A DNA stretch of 64,000 nucleotides from positions 1-64,000 of the forward strand of contig CAYFHQ010000003.1 in assembly GCA_964342805.1 (NCBI GenBank). The letters run 5' to 3'. This document shows, in pieces, positions 34,054-43,026 of this stretch; the stretch's first letter is position 1; every line of letters begins with the position of its first letter. The translations under genes were made by a program, and so were the position numbers. The notes below the pieces were generated by a model. That model made no database searches. It was not told where the DNA came from and saw only the letters and a list, made by a program, of their open reading frames with translations. The stretch is from CAYFHQ01 sp964342805. Its GTDB lineage: Bacteria; Bacillota; Clostridia; Peptostreptococcales; Acidaminobacteraceae.

Positions 34054-35950
34054 CACTTTGTGGCTGAGAAAGTTCGATTTTTATGGTTGTACCCTGCCCC
34101 AAGGTACTGACACAGGCTACCTCTCCATCCAGTAGGTTTCTCACATAGGATCCGACGATAAAAAGGCCAAGACCGTACTGGCCAGACCGTTGCTGGCCCT
34201 TTTCAAAGGCCCTGAACATGACTTGGCATTGGTGTTCATTCATCCCCTTGCCTTGGTCTGTAACGGTGATCTCATACACCTCAGCCCGCTTCTTTCCAAT
34301 GATCTGAACAGGTTTTTGATCTTCTTTTCCGTAAGCATGTTCAAATACGTTGCTCAGCAAGCGCCGGAGGACATCCTTGAGAACGGTGGCATCCGTATAG
34401 ACCAGGTCGCCATCGTATTCAACTACCACTTGGCCCATGTTCTGGCTAATGTCCTTTTTTAGCTCAGATATGAGGCCCTCAGTAACGCTCTTAAAGTCCA
34501 CCCACCGATACCGCATGGTTTGGTTAGTGTCCATTAGCTTAAACTCGCTGACAAGTTCTGCAGACCGGGTAATGGACTTTTGCTGAATATCCAAAGATTC
34601 CTGTAAGTCAGCGAACCATTGTTCTGCCTTGGTCTTGCTTAAATTCCCTGACAGAAGGGCTTGGCTATTGGTTTCAACACTCTTTTTTAAGTGGCTAGAT
34701 ATAGTGAGGGCGTTCCCGATAGGGGTGTTCATTTCATGGGCAACGCCAGCAACCAAACGGCCCATATCGACCATTTTTCTCGCTTCCAATAAGCGTTCTT
34801 GGGTGTCTTGGAGTTCTGTAATGGAAGCGATCAGCTCTTCATTCATAGCTTCCAAGTCTTGGGTCCGCTCCACAACCCGCTTCTCAAGGCCAATATTCAG
34901 GGAAGTGATCTCTTCTTCCCGAGACCGGATTACTTGTCCTGTTTCCCTGAGAATTTCTATGGTTTCACCTATCTCAGCATAGGTATGTGGATAAGCTGGT
35001 AGATCATACTCATGATTGGCCATCTGCTTGACGCCTAACTCCAGACTCTGAATGTCCTTCACAACATTCCTATATACCCAAATGGCCAGGGTACTGATGA
35101 TCACGATGATGGCTAGGAAGGCCGCAAAAAACCATACAGCGAACTGCAACCAGCTTCTAACCAGGTCGTCATAAGACTGATAAATCAGTAGGGCCCAACC
35201 CCCATATTGGATGCTGGAAATCTGCGGAATATAACGTTTCCCAAGTAGTTCAACATCCTCAAGTTCCACGGACATATCATCCATATAGGTCCTGTAGAGG
35301 GGGTCAGCAACTCGTTCGTCCTTATAAGACTGAATATTATGGGCAACATAGACACCCTGGGGGTTTACGATGCCAATCATAGAGTTTTCTGTCAGCTTCA
35401 CATTTTCTAAGAAGCCTTGAAGGATGGAGAGGTCTGGATAAATTACGATTTCCCCACCGTCTGCCGTGGTCGTTCGAATGGCCATGGTCGCTTCCCGGGT
35501 AACTGGGTCAATAAAGGTTGACGACCACTGGACTCCATTGAGGACCAATGAATTTTGATAGGACCGGCCACTGACATCCATGCCCACCATTTCACTACTC
35601 ATTGGATAAACATCTTGTATTCGCTGAAACTGGTCTACCCGCTCTATACGTCGAATATACTGACTGGAGTCTTCCAGGTTAATAGCCGCTAATTCAGTTG
35701 CTTCTCCCTCCATGATGGCTTGGTTATAGCGGTCTCGAATCCGGGTGGCGATATCCTTGGGGTGCTGAAAATAGTGCTGGACTTGCGGCGTGATCAGGTC
35801 AATGGCCATGGTATTCACTTGATCAATGGAGTAGCTGGCAAATTGCTGGACAAACACGACAAATAGGATTGCCGTCAGTACGAAAGTACTGATTGCAATC
35901 CCAATAATTCCATATAAACTTGCACGTTTCAAAGTTGGCTTGCGTGGCAA
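34028..35950 (-). CDS. Membrane sensor histidine kinase with extracytoplasmic Cache-type sensor
   Basis: A 640-residue kinase: membrane helix about 12-36, large extracytoplasmic domain 37-265 (Cache-like, with IGIVNPQGVYVAHN), second helix about 270-293, HAMP-like segment and coiled coil. The phosphoacceptor block LVAGVAHEMNTPIG has His405. The ATP-binding domain follows, with RRLLSNVFEHAY, VTDQGKGM and QYGLGLFIVGS. All catalytic boxes look intact. The best start is a TTG at 35950. It lies in the same frame as the preceding binding-protein gene, only two codons after that gene's TGA. The pair suggests that the binding protein presents a ligand to this kinase. No response regulator is adjacent. 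Confidence 0.87.
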   Translation of the reverse strand: MPRKPTLKRASLYGIIGIAISTFVLTAILFVVFVQQFASYSIDQVNTMAIDLITPQVQHYFQHPKDIATRIRDRYNQAIMEGEATELAAINLEDSSQYIRRIERVDQFQRIQDVYPMSSEMVGMDVSGRSYQNSLVLNGVQWSSTFIDPVTREATMAIRTTTADGGEIVIYPDLSILQGFLENVKLTENSMIGIVNPQGVYVAHNIQSYKDERVADPLYRTYMDDMSVELEDVELLGKRYIPQISSIQYGGWALLIYQSYDDLVRSWLQFAVWFFAAFLAIIVIISTLAIWVYRNVVKDIQSLELGVKQMANHEYDLPAYPHTYAEIGETIEILRETGQVIRSREEEITSLNIGLEKRVVERTQDLEAMNEELIASITELQDTQERLLEARKMVDMGRLVAGVAHEMNTPIGNALTISSHLKKSVETNSQALLSGNLSKTKAEQWFADLQESLDIQQKSITRSAELVSEFKLMDTNQTMRYRWVDFKSVTEGLISELKKDISQNMGQVVVEYDGDLVYTDATVLKDVLRRLLSNVFEHAYGKEDQKPVQIIGKKRAEVYEITVTDQGKGMNEHQCQVMFRAFEKGQQRSGQYGLGLFIVGSYVRNLLDGEVACVSTLGQGTTIKIELSQPQSVDRRKTKV

Positions 35951-35956
35951 GTCGCA

Positions 35957-37063
35957 TCACTTCCAGTCTGTTTCAAATGCTCCGTCTACTACTGTGTAAA
36001 TTGAGTATTGTCTTGTGGAGTCTCCGTATGGATCAATGGTGAATGTTTCCTTGAGACCCTCGTATTTTAATCCTATCAGCGCTTCCTTTATTCGTTTTGG
36101 TTCTGTAGAACCAGCAGCTTCAATGGCTTGAAGCATGACGCCCATGGCATCGTTTGCTAGCTCAGAAATGAAGGTTGGCTCATAGCCAAAACGTTCTGTA
36201 AACTCCCCATGGTATTGGGTGTATTGGGCTCTTGGTTCTTTCACATTCAAGACACCTACTAGGCGTACACCTTCTACCGCAGAACCACCGTTTTCAATGA
36301 GGTCCCTGGTCATGGACCAGGAAACAGACCAAAGGACAACCTCTGACTCTTGGTTTCTTAAATGTTGGGCAATAAAGGCCGTGTCAATAGAGCTGGAAAT
36401 CAAGAGGACACCCTGGGGATCATGGTCAATGATCTGGGAAGCTATGGTCTCATAAGAATACGCTTCTTCCGTTAGGGCTACCTGTAGGACTTGCTCCAGG
36501 CCTGCGTCATCTGCCAGGTCCTTAACATACTTGGCCAGGGTTTCCGCATAGAGTGCATTCCTGGCGTCATAGACAACCGCATAGCTTTGAATGCCCCTTT
36601 GCTGAAAATCAGCCATCAGGGCTGCTGCCTGTCCAAAATCAGTTGGTGAAGACCTCAAGATATAATCATCTTGTTGTGAAAGGGCTTCTGTACTCATGGA
36701 GGGACTTAAAAACAAAAGTTCCTCGTTGGCATGGGTCATCATGGGCTCAGCCATACTGGACATTAAATGTCCAACAACCAGTTCAATGCCTTCATCCTTG
36801 AACTCTTGATGCATTTGTGCAGCAACGGCCGTGTCCCCCTTGTCATCCTTGACAATCAGCTGAACTTCCCGTCCGTCAATACCACCAGCAGTATTGATCT
36901 CCTCCACTTTCAGAAGTGCACCATTTCGACCATCTACTCCCAGGTCAGCTGCCAGCTCAGTAAGGTTGCCAACAAAGCCAATTCGAATGGGTTCTTTTTG
37001 CCCACAAGCAGTTGCTAATTAAGCGATCAAAACCAGTCCAATGATCCAGATTCTCTTTCCCAT
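35957..37063 (-). pseudogene. LivJ-type branched-chain amino acid/amide-binding lipoprotein, with TAA in the signal peptide
   Basis: The frame from the ATG at 37063 (GGAGGTG upstream) reads MGKRIWIIGLVLIA, then TAA at 37019-37021, then LATACGQKEPIRIGFVG and an intact type-1 periplasmic binding fold. The lipobox LATAC directly after the stop shows that the break falls inside one signal peptide. Past it, 354 codons are undamaged, with ELLFLSPSMSTEAL, the domain hinge, and FISELANDAMGVMLQAIEAAG. An internal start at 36907 would give a leaderless, truncated protein. So either this is a very recent nonsense mutation, a base-calling error, or a stop that is read through. It is in frame with the downstream kinase gene and was probably its ligand-binding partner. 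Confidence 0.85.
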
Positions 37064-37127
37064 GGTTACACCTCCATTAATGTTGTTTTGTAAATACCCA
37101 AACAACATTTGATGACCCTTTCAAAAT

Positions 37128-37156
37128 ATTATACACCAAACCCGGGTTTGTATTAA
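37128..37156 (-). promoter_or_regulatory. Promoter with a perfect 14-bp palindrome in the spacer
   Basis: A TATAAT box at 37128-37133 on the minus strand with a weak TTAATA 17 bp upstream. The spacer holds CAAACCCGGGTTTG (37137-37150), a perfect palindrome likely to be an operator or activator site for the binding protein-kinase pair. Confidence 0.65.
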
Positions 37157-37254
37157 ATCAACAATATGAATATAGCATTACAATTGTAACCAGTTCCAGC
37201 TAAAAAAAATTGTTGGAGCCTGCTAGACAGGGTAGAACTCACCTCTAATATAAC

Positions 37255-37295
37255 CAAAAAAAGAAATAAACCTACACTCTAACCTGTAGGTTTAT
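37255..37295 (-). terminator. Terminator of the YbjQ-family gene
   Basis: ATAAACCTACA pairs with TGTAGGTTTAT, followed on the minus strand by TTCTTTTTTT. The remaining intergenic sequence, 37157-37254 and 37296-37380, shows nothing I can assign. Confidence 0.8.
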
Positions 37296-37380
37296 CTATT
37301 CTTTCATCGCGTCTTTCAAAGTCACGATTTGTTGACTCTGGGACTGTTACTCTATGATATTTGATAAATATTAAATTGAT

Positions 37381-37698
37381 CTACAAACGTACAGCAGTAC
37401 CAGTCACAACAATCATCATCATATTGCCACCCTGGCCCAGGACTTCATAATCAATGTCGATACCAACAACTGCGTCAGCGCCCATCCGCTTGGCCCGGGT
37501 CTTCATTTCAGCAATGGCCCGCTCCCGTGCCTCAATCAACTCATTTTCATAAGAGGCACTACGGCCACCAAAAATATTGGTTAGGCTTGCTGCAAAATCC
37601 TTTATAAAGTTGATTCCAATGATTACTTCCCCATTAACCACACCTAGGTATTCTGTAATTTTGCTTCCTTCTACGGAATTCGTCGTTGTAATAATCAT
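37381..37698 (-). CDS. YbjQ/UPF0145 family protein
   Basis: A 105-residue protein of the YbjQ (DUF74, 'heavy-metal-binding') family, known as small pentameric beta-rich proteins of unclear function. The family pattern runs the whole length: MIITTTNSVEGSKITEYLGVV at the start, then INFIKDFAASLTNIFGGRS, ARERAIAEMKTRAKRMGADAV, and a final VVTGTAVRL. AGGAGG lies seven bases before the ATG. Two copies of AGTATACGA precede it. No function can be read from neighbours. Confidence 0.88.
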   Translation of the reverse strand: MIITTTNSVEGSKITEYLGVVNGEVIIGINFIKDFAASLTNIFGGRSASYENELIEARERAIAEMKTRAKRMGADAVVGIDIDYEVLGQGGNMMMIVVTGTAVRL

Positions 37699-37723
37699 TT
37701 GTACTCCTCCTCTTGTATAGCTA

Positions 37724-37753
37724 AGTATACGATCATGTACAGCTAGTATACGA
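37724..37753. repeat. Two direct repeats AGTATACGA, 21 bp apart
   Basis: Copies at 37724-37732 and 37745-37753, each preceded by AGCT(A). The spacing equals two DNA turns and the site lies just upstream of the YbjQ-family start. It may be a regulator binding site. Confidence 0.45.
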
Positions 37754-37783
37754 AGGACATCCTAACCCTCCCTGAAGAAAGCA

Positions 37784-39415
37784 TTAAGGATTGATTAATT
37801 GTTCTTTCTCCACCTCAATATCTGGGTGGACCAAAGGGACGTTAATGTAAAATGTAGTTCCTTCTCCCTCAATGGAAGAAACGGTTACCTTGCCTCGAAG
37901 CACCTGTTCCACCGTATTAAAAACAATACTCAATCCCAGTCCACTCCCACCGGAGTCTCTTTTGGTGGTGAAGAAGGGTTCAAAAACCTTGGTAATTTCC
38001 TCTGAGAGGATGCCGCAGCCATCGTCAGAAAACCATATGTTCAATCGGTCATCACTGGCATTGGCCGAGATCGTGATAGTCCCTTCATCCTCAAGGTCAT
38101 AGGCATGGATCAGGGCATTCATGGTCAGATTGGTGAAAATCTGAGAGTAGGCTCCCGGGTAGCTTTCGATCACTAAATCATCTGGAATTTGAATATCAAA
38201 AGTAATGGGGCGCTTCTTATACTTACCATGTAAGTTGCGCAGGATTTCATCCATATATTCCTTAAAATAAAAGGTTCGGCTTTGGTGACTGGACTGGTCC
38301 ACTGCCACCTGTTTAAAACTGGCAATCAAGTCCCCTGCCCGGATTAAATTCCGAGTCATGCTGGATGTAGAATCCGAGAAGGTTTCCAAATCAGACATGA
38401 GTTTTCTCTTAGTTATTTTTCCAGACTCGACATCCTTGATAAGGTCGTCAATCTCATTTTCCATAAAGGTACTCATGGTCAAACTCACCCCAATAGGGGT
38501 GTTGATTTCGTGGGCAACACCGGCTACCAGTTCTCCAAGCAAGGCCATTTTAGCCGATTGAACCAGCTGCTCCTGGGCCCCCCTTAGTTCTGAAACCACG
38601 TGTTCCAGCTCTGTGTTTTTCACTTCCAGTTGGTCTTTGACCTCATGGACTTCTTCAAAGGAGGTTTCCAACTCTTGATTCTTGCGGTTCAACTCCCGGG
38701 TTCTTTCCGTTACAATCTGCTCCAAATTGTGGTTCATGGATTGGATCTTCCGGTTGTCGTCCTCAATCCGGTGGCGCATTTTATTAAACTGGTTGGCCAA
38801 TTCCTCCAACTCATCGTTTGTTTCCACTATGATATCACCCTTGGTTTCACTTCTCCCAACGGTCTCAATGCCTGCTTTAATCGTCTTGAAGGGCCTGGTG
38901 ATCTGCTGGATACTAATGGCTAGAATCACAGACAAAACTACCCCCAATAGGATCATTTGAATAATCTGACTCCAAAGGGTGCCCTGTAGTTCTTGGTCAG
39001 CAAAATACCTGGTGATCCCGATCTCCACGGTCCCAATCTGCTGGTCGCGAACGATCACAGGCTTGGTGGCATAAAGCAGGTACTGGTCTTGGTGCTCCTC
39101 AAGGCCCGATATCCGCTCGTAAACAGGGCCTATCCCTTCGTCAAAGACTCGGAGGCTACCAACTTTTTCGTCTTGAAAGTAGGCGTCTCCCAAGCCTTTA
39201 ACAAGTTCCTGGTTCAAGTTCCACAAGGGTTGTTCAAAGGCCTTTACTGCAACGGTAATCAGGACCTCCAGTTCTCCCTGGAGGTCAGCTTCCACCTGTT
39301 GCTTGGTGACCTGCCACTGGACCATGTAGGTTGACAACAAGGTAAAGACCATGCCCAAAATGGTCACAAGCAATAGCTTTTTCCATATTCGGTTGAGAAT
39401 CATTTTGGAGTTCAT
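37784..39415 (-). CDS. Membrane sensor histidine kinase with HAMP domain
   Basis: A 543-residue kinase: first helix about 13-33, short extracytoplasmic domain 34-145, second helix about 150-170, HAMP 171-225, then a long coiled coil. The phosphoacceptor segment GELVAGVAHEINTPIG has His302. The ATPase domain has IFTNLTMNALIHAY, FSDDGCGI, PFFTTKRDSGGSGLGLSI. All boxes look functional. The coiled coil and H-box resemble the other kinase at 34-36 kb, so the two probably share ancestry. It starts 15 bases after the tandem solute-binding lipoprotein gene, with a GAGAGGGAG site, so ligand sensing through that protein is likely. No response regulator is nearby. Confidence 0.88.
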   Translation of the reverse strand: MNSKMILNRIWKKLLLVTILGMVFTLLSTYMVQWQVTKQQVEADLQGELEVLITVAVKAFEQPLWNLNQELVKGLGDAYFQDEKVGSLRVFDEGIGPVYERISGLEEHQDQYLLYATKPVIVRDQQIGTVEIGITRYFADQELQGTLWSQIIQMILLGVVLSVILAISIQQITRPFKTIKAGIETVGRSETKGDIIVETNDELEELANQFNKMRHRIEDDNRKIQSMNHNLEQIVTERTRELNRKNQELETSFEEVHEVKDQLEVKNTELEHVVSELRGAQEQLVQSAKMALLGELVAGVAHEINTPIGVSLTMSTFMENEIDDLIKDVESGKITKRKLMSDLETFSDSTSSMTRNLIRAGDLIASFKQVAVDQSSHQSRTFYFKEYMDEILRNLHGKYKKRPITFDIQIPDDLVIESYPGAYSQIFTNLTMNALIHAYDLEDEGTITISANASDDRLNIWFSDDGCGILSEEITKVFEPFFTTKRDSGGSGLGLSIVFNTVEQVLRGKVTVSSIEGEGTTFYINVPLVHPDIEVEKEQLINP

Positions 39416-39430
39416 GGGCTCCCTCTCGAT

Positions 39431-41035
39431 CTATTGCTGGGGCAATGTAGGCATGTTCAGGTCATATCGGTCGTATAATTCTTGTAGGGTACCGTCCTTG
39501 TACATGGTCATCAAGGTTCTTTCATACTCAGCCACCAAGTCTTCAAGCTCATTGAACTTTGAAAATCCAATATAGGTATAGTTTGTGTTGAGTACAATTG
39601 GCAAGTCTACAACTTGGTCTGCAACGCCCATGTCCTGGGCTACTTCCCTCCCTGTAGAGGTAATGTCAATGATCAAGTCAACTCGGCCTTTCAAGAGGTT
39701 CTCCACACTTTGAATCGGTGTGTCCGCCGAAATAATGGTGTAGTTTTCATCTTCTTTCATATAGTCTAGATCAGCCAATGAATAACCTAGGAGGATGCCA
39801 ATCCGCTGGCCCTTGAGGGTTTCTGGGTCTCCGTTGTATTCAAACGGGTTGTCCTTCAACTTAAACAAGGAGTAGGGCATGGCAATCAAGGGGTGCTGGT
39901 CTGGATAAAGGATAAACTCCGTTCGACTTTCCAAGAGAAACATATCCGCACCAATGTCCAGTTCTCCAAACCGCAGTTTTTCCAAGATTCTAGGGAAGGG
40001 ATACCCCTGGATGTCAATGGGATAGCTGGTTCGAAGGCTAAACTCCCTCAATATGTCGACGACAAGACCCTTGGGTTCATCATCTTCAATATAGGCAAAT
40101 GGCGGTGTGTTTTCCAGAATACCCATCCGCAAAGGACCTTTTTCAGGTGTATGGAAGTACTTTTTGGGAACTCCCTCATTGTCAAGGCGACTAGCAAAGC
40201 GCGTCATGTACTCACCCAGGTCATGACGACTCATGATTTCCTGGTAGGTTCCGTCTTCATAAAGGGCTTTTAGTTCCCGATCAAAGTCCTCTCTTAACTG
40301 GTAACGACCAGCCGCCTTTGAAAACCCCACGTAGGAGTAGGTGGAGTCCATGGCAGGTTCTAATATCTGGAAGGGGAGTTCTTCCCCATATTGGCGTTTG
40401 TATAAGTTATAGTAATTCCAGAGGTCAATCACCGCATCCAACCGCCCCTGGCGCAGCTTTTCAAAGTTGGAGTCCGGGTTGTTCACAGATTCAACAACAA
40501 AATTTTCCTCGGTCAAAAGCGCATCAATCCGCTCCCCATAGGAATACCCTGTGGTGACGCCCAGTCGAAGGCCCTTCAAGCTCAACAGGTCTCCGTTAAA
40601 GATCCCCTCAATATCCTCGTTACCATAGACGTGGACGGAGTACATGCCAATGGGTTGTTCCGAAAAGAGGATATTCTCTCTCCGCTCCGGAATGTCATAG
40701 AGGTCCACGATCATGTCCACGGTCCCCCGTTCGGTCATTTCCACAGCACGGCCAAAGGGCACATGGACAAACTCGTAATCATAGCCCAATCTTTCCATGA
40801 TCATCCGGGTCAGTTCAATAAAGGGACCCGCTGCCTCCCCATCCTCCAGATACTCCATGGGCCGATAGTCAAAAGTTCCAATTCGAATGGTCTCGCTTTC
40901 AACAAGAAGGTCTTGAACTGGCTCCTCCCCCTTGTCTTCCAAAGGTATATCTGGACTTTCTGACGGGCTACACCCCATAGCCACCATCAGTAGACATAAA
41001 ATACACACCCAAAATCGTCTCATAATCCACCTCAT
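39431..41035 (-). CDS. Lipoprotein with two tandem family-3 solute-binding domains
   Basis: The 534 residues begin with a signal peptide and lipobox VAMGC, so it is anchored outside the membrane. Two SBP_bac_3 modules follow: one from IRIGTFDYRPMEYLEDGE (about 50-270) and one from LRMGILENTPPFAYIEDDE (about 295-525). Each has its own second-lobe segment, GLRLGVTTGYSYGERI and GQRIGILLGYSLADLD. No permease is adjacent. The histidine kinase gene comes immediately after, so the protein is more likely a sensor than a transport component. The start could also be the ATG at 41023, which has GAGGTGG close by. Ligand unknown. Confidence 0.85.
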   Translation of the reverse strand: MRWIMRRFWVCILCLLMVAMGCSPSESPDIPLEDKGEEPVQDLLVESETIRIGTFDYRPMEYLEDGEAAGPFIELTRMIMERLGYDYEFVHVPFGRAVEMTERGTVDMIVDLYDIPERRENILFSEQPIGMYSVHVYGNEDIEGIFNGDLLSLKGLRLGVTTGYSYGERIDALLTEENFVVESVNNPDSNFEKLRQGRLDAVIDLWNYYNLYKRQYGEELPFQILEPAMDSTYSYVGFSKAAGRYQLREDFDRELKALYEDGTYQEIMSRHDLGEYMTRFASRLDNEGVPKKYFHTPEKGPLRMGILENTPPFAYIEDDEPKGLVVDILREFSLRTSYPIDIQGYPFPRILEKLRFGELDIGADMFLLESRTEFILYPDQHPLIAMPYSLFKLKDNPFEYNGDPETLKGQRIGILLGYSLADLDYMKEDENYTIISADTPIQSVENLLKGRVDLIIDITSTGREVAQDMGVADQVVDLPIVLNTNYTYIGFSKFNELEDLVAEYERTLMTMYKDGTLQELYDRYDLNMPTLPQQ

Positions 41036-41117
41036 TTTTTGGTTTTCTCCTTTTACAGATATACCCGAAAGGTGTTTCTTTACCCATCAAAACCAGTGGT
41101 TCACAGGCTTTAAGGGC

Positions 41118-41149
41118 AAAATAAAACCCCCAAGCATATGCTCGGGGGC
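41118..41149 (-). terminator. Terminator of the cold shock gene
   Basis: CCCCC pairs with GGGGG around AAGCATATGCTC, which itself contains a palindrome. TTTTATTTTG follows on the minus strand. Confidence 0.85.
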
Positions 41150-41172
41150 TTTAATTCTGAAATAACCTCTAC

Positions 41173-41370
41173 TTATAGAGGGTTTACGTTCTCAGCTTGA
41201 GGACCTTTAGGGCCATCAGCAACTGTGAAAGTTACTTTTTCGCCTTCTTCAAGAGTCTTGAAGCCGTCCTTCATGATCTGAGAGTAGTGTACGAATACGT
41301 CGTTGCCGTCTTCGCCAGTGATGAATCCGTAGCCTTTTTCAGCGTTGAACCATTTTACTGTACCGTTCAT
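41173..41370 (-). CDS. csp: Cold shock protein, CspA family
   Basis: A 65-residue single cold-shock domain that binds single-stranded RNA/DNA. RNP1 is seen as KGYGFITGEDG and RNP2 as NDVFVHYSQI; the start MNGTVKWFNAEKGYGFI is typical. GGAGG lies six bases upstream of the ATG. A candidate promoter about 120 bases further up implies a long 5' leader, as is usual for cold-regulated csp mRNAs. Single gene with its own terminator. Confidence 0.96.
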   Translation of the reverse strand: MNGTVKWFNAEKGYGFITGEDGNDVFVHYSQIMKDGFKTLEEGEKVTFTVADGPKGPQAENVNPL

Positions 41371-41497
41371 AATGTTTACCTCCGAAATTTTTAGTGCTGT
41401 TCCATGTTAAAAGTTGCTTGTTACATAATTTCGGAAGTGCTCAATGGTACATCCAAAATATGTTCAAGAGTTCTTCATGCGGAAACAGGTTACTTTA

Positions 41498-41526
41498 ATC
41501 TTAGAGTATTTCCATTGAAAAGGCAA
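41498..41526 (-). promoter_or_regulatory. Candidate promoter of the cold shock gene
   Basis: TTGCCT, 17 bp, TAAGAT on the minus strand. It would give an mRNA leader of about 120 nt. The rest of the 306-bp gap (41371-41676) holds this leader, the terminator of the next gene, and nothing else I can assign. Confidence 0.5.
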
Positions 41527-41633
41527 GGCATGACTGGGAATCGACCCTATTATTTTTCATTCTCTTCCAAATTTATAAAAAGCTTAGTGGCCTCCATAAA
41601 ACCAGTGCTAGGCTTGTCTTGGTCTGATACAAC

Positions 41634-41670
41634 AAAAAAAGATGCCAGGACCCATGAAAGGTCTGACATC
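41634..41670 (-). terminator. Terminator of the M23 peptidase gene
   Basis: GATG-C-CAG-G-ACC pairs with GGTCTGACATC around a short loop, then seven T on the minus strand. Confidence 0.82.
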
Positions 41671-41676
41671 TTCACT

Positions 41677-42888
41677 TTAATAATTCACAAAAGGTTCTGG
41701 ATCTACAGGTTTCCCATTTTTCAAGACTTCAAAATGGACACAAGGGCCAGTCGTGTTTCCAGTGTCCCCTGACAAGGCAATGATTTGCCCCTTTTTTACG
41801 GTGTCCCCTTGCTTCACAAGGAGCTTACTTGCATGGGCATAAATGGTTTGATATCCCTCAGCGTGGTTGATATAAACTGAATATCCATAGCCTCTGACCC
41901 AGCCAGCTATGGTCACTGTTCCATCTTCTGAAGCCATGATAGGTGTTCCAATGGGTGTTCCAATATCAATGCCCGTGTGTTGGCGGCCCCAACGGCTACC
42001 AAAACGGGAGGTCAAGTTGCCTGTAGAGGGATTAACAAAGGCTGAAGCTATGCTGTTGCCTGGTATTTTTATTCCGGCCAAGATCACTGCATTTTCAGGC
42101 TCTTTTACCACTTCTTCCCCTAGGGACTCCTGGTCAATCACAATGCCATTTTGTCTGGTTACGAGGACCTTTGATTCTTTGACACCATAAACACCCGATT
42201 TTTTCGTTTGACGTTCCCCAATGTTGAGTTTGTCACTATTCTCATAAACCACTTCGTAGGGGATGCGCTCTGAATATACTTTTTCTTCAACCGTATGCAC
42301 ATTAATATAGGCTACGGGAATGTTTAAGTTGAGTTGATGTCCAATCTGCAGGCGGTTTACATCCACCTGGGGATTGGCCAGAACAATCTTGTTTACAGAC
42401 AAGCCCTTCTTCTGGGCAATATCCCATATGGTGTCGCCAGCGGATACCACATAGGTTTCCAACTCTTCACTACCTGCCAAAACATAGTTGGTAGCTTCTT
42501 CTTCTGGCAAGATGCTATTTGCCTGAACCTCCCGAAGAATCAGCTCTACATTTTCCTGATAGGAATAGGAAATAATTCGAGATGGATCATCCACGTATTT
42601 TCCCTTCACAGCTTCCAATAGGCGCTGGGCTTCTTCCAAGGTATTGACGGTTACTAGGGTTTTTCCGTTAACATCAATGCTATACCCCAAGGATCTCTTG
42701 TCCACATCAGTTGCTAAAACAAGGGGTTCTGGGTCGTCTACCTGCTGAACGTCTAGGGTTTGAACTTGGGTTTGATCCTCTACATGGTTTGTTACTTGGA
42801 CTTGTGCACCACCAGTTGCATAAAAAGCAATCATAAAAGCAATGACTACAACTATACCACCGATAGCCACCAACTTCTTCTGATCCAC
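41677..42888 (-). CDS. Cell-wall M23 metallopeptidase with LysM and G5 domains
   Basis: Probable peptidoglycan endopeptidase, exported and held by its N-terminal membrane helix (about 7-28). The 403 residues then show a spacer domain, a LysM module (ETYVVSAGDTIWDIAQKKGL, about 143-190), and a G5 module (about 195-270, VHTVEEKVYSERIPYEVVYE). The peptidase domain has the LytM zinc motif HTGIDIGTP and the HFEV pair; HAS supplies the third catalytic His. SRFGSRWGRQHTGID is diagnostic. This domain order is common in clostridial cell-wall hydrolases. Single gene, divergent from the VOC gene. Confidence 0.92.
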   Translation of the reverse strand: MDQKKLVAIGGIVVVIAFMIAFYATGGAQVQVTNHVEDQTQVQTLDVQQVDDPEPLVLATDVDKRSLGYSIDVNGKTLVTVNTLEEAQRLLEAVKGKYVDDPSRIISYSYQENVELILREVQANSILPEEEATNYVLAGSEELETYVVSAGDTIWDIAQKKGLSVNKIVLANPQVDVNRLQIGHQLNLNIPVAYINVHTVEEKVYSERIPYEVVYENSDKLNIGERQTKKSGVYGVKESKVLVTRQNGIVIDQESLGEEVVKEPENAVILAGIKIPGNSIASAFVNPSTGNLTSRFGSRWGRQHTGIDIGTPIGTPIMASEDGTVTIAGWVRGYGYSVYINHAEGYQTIYAHASKLLVKQGDTVKKGQIIALSGDTGNTTGPCVHFEVLKNGKPVDPEPFVNY

Positions 42889-43026
42889 AATTGGCCTCCA
42901 TCATTATGTAAACGTCTTTCATATAATATCACACTTGCCCATTATAACCTAGAAATTTGGGATAAATGTGGGATAAGTCTTTTGCCTTCGGGTAGATATG
43001 GATTGGTGATTGAAAAGGAGGAAATA

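Noticed and set aside
41530..41560. Possible tRNA T-arm (GGGTCGATTCCC on the minus strand)
   Set aside because: No acceptor, D-arm or anticodon arm can be fitted on either side; it lies in the gap between csp and the M23 gene.
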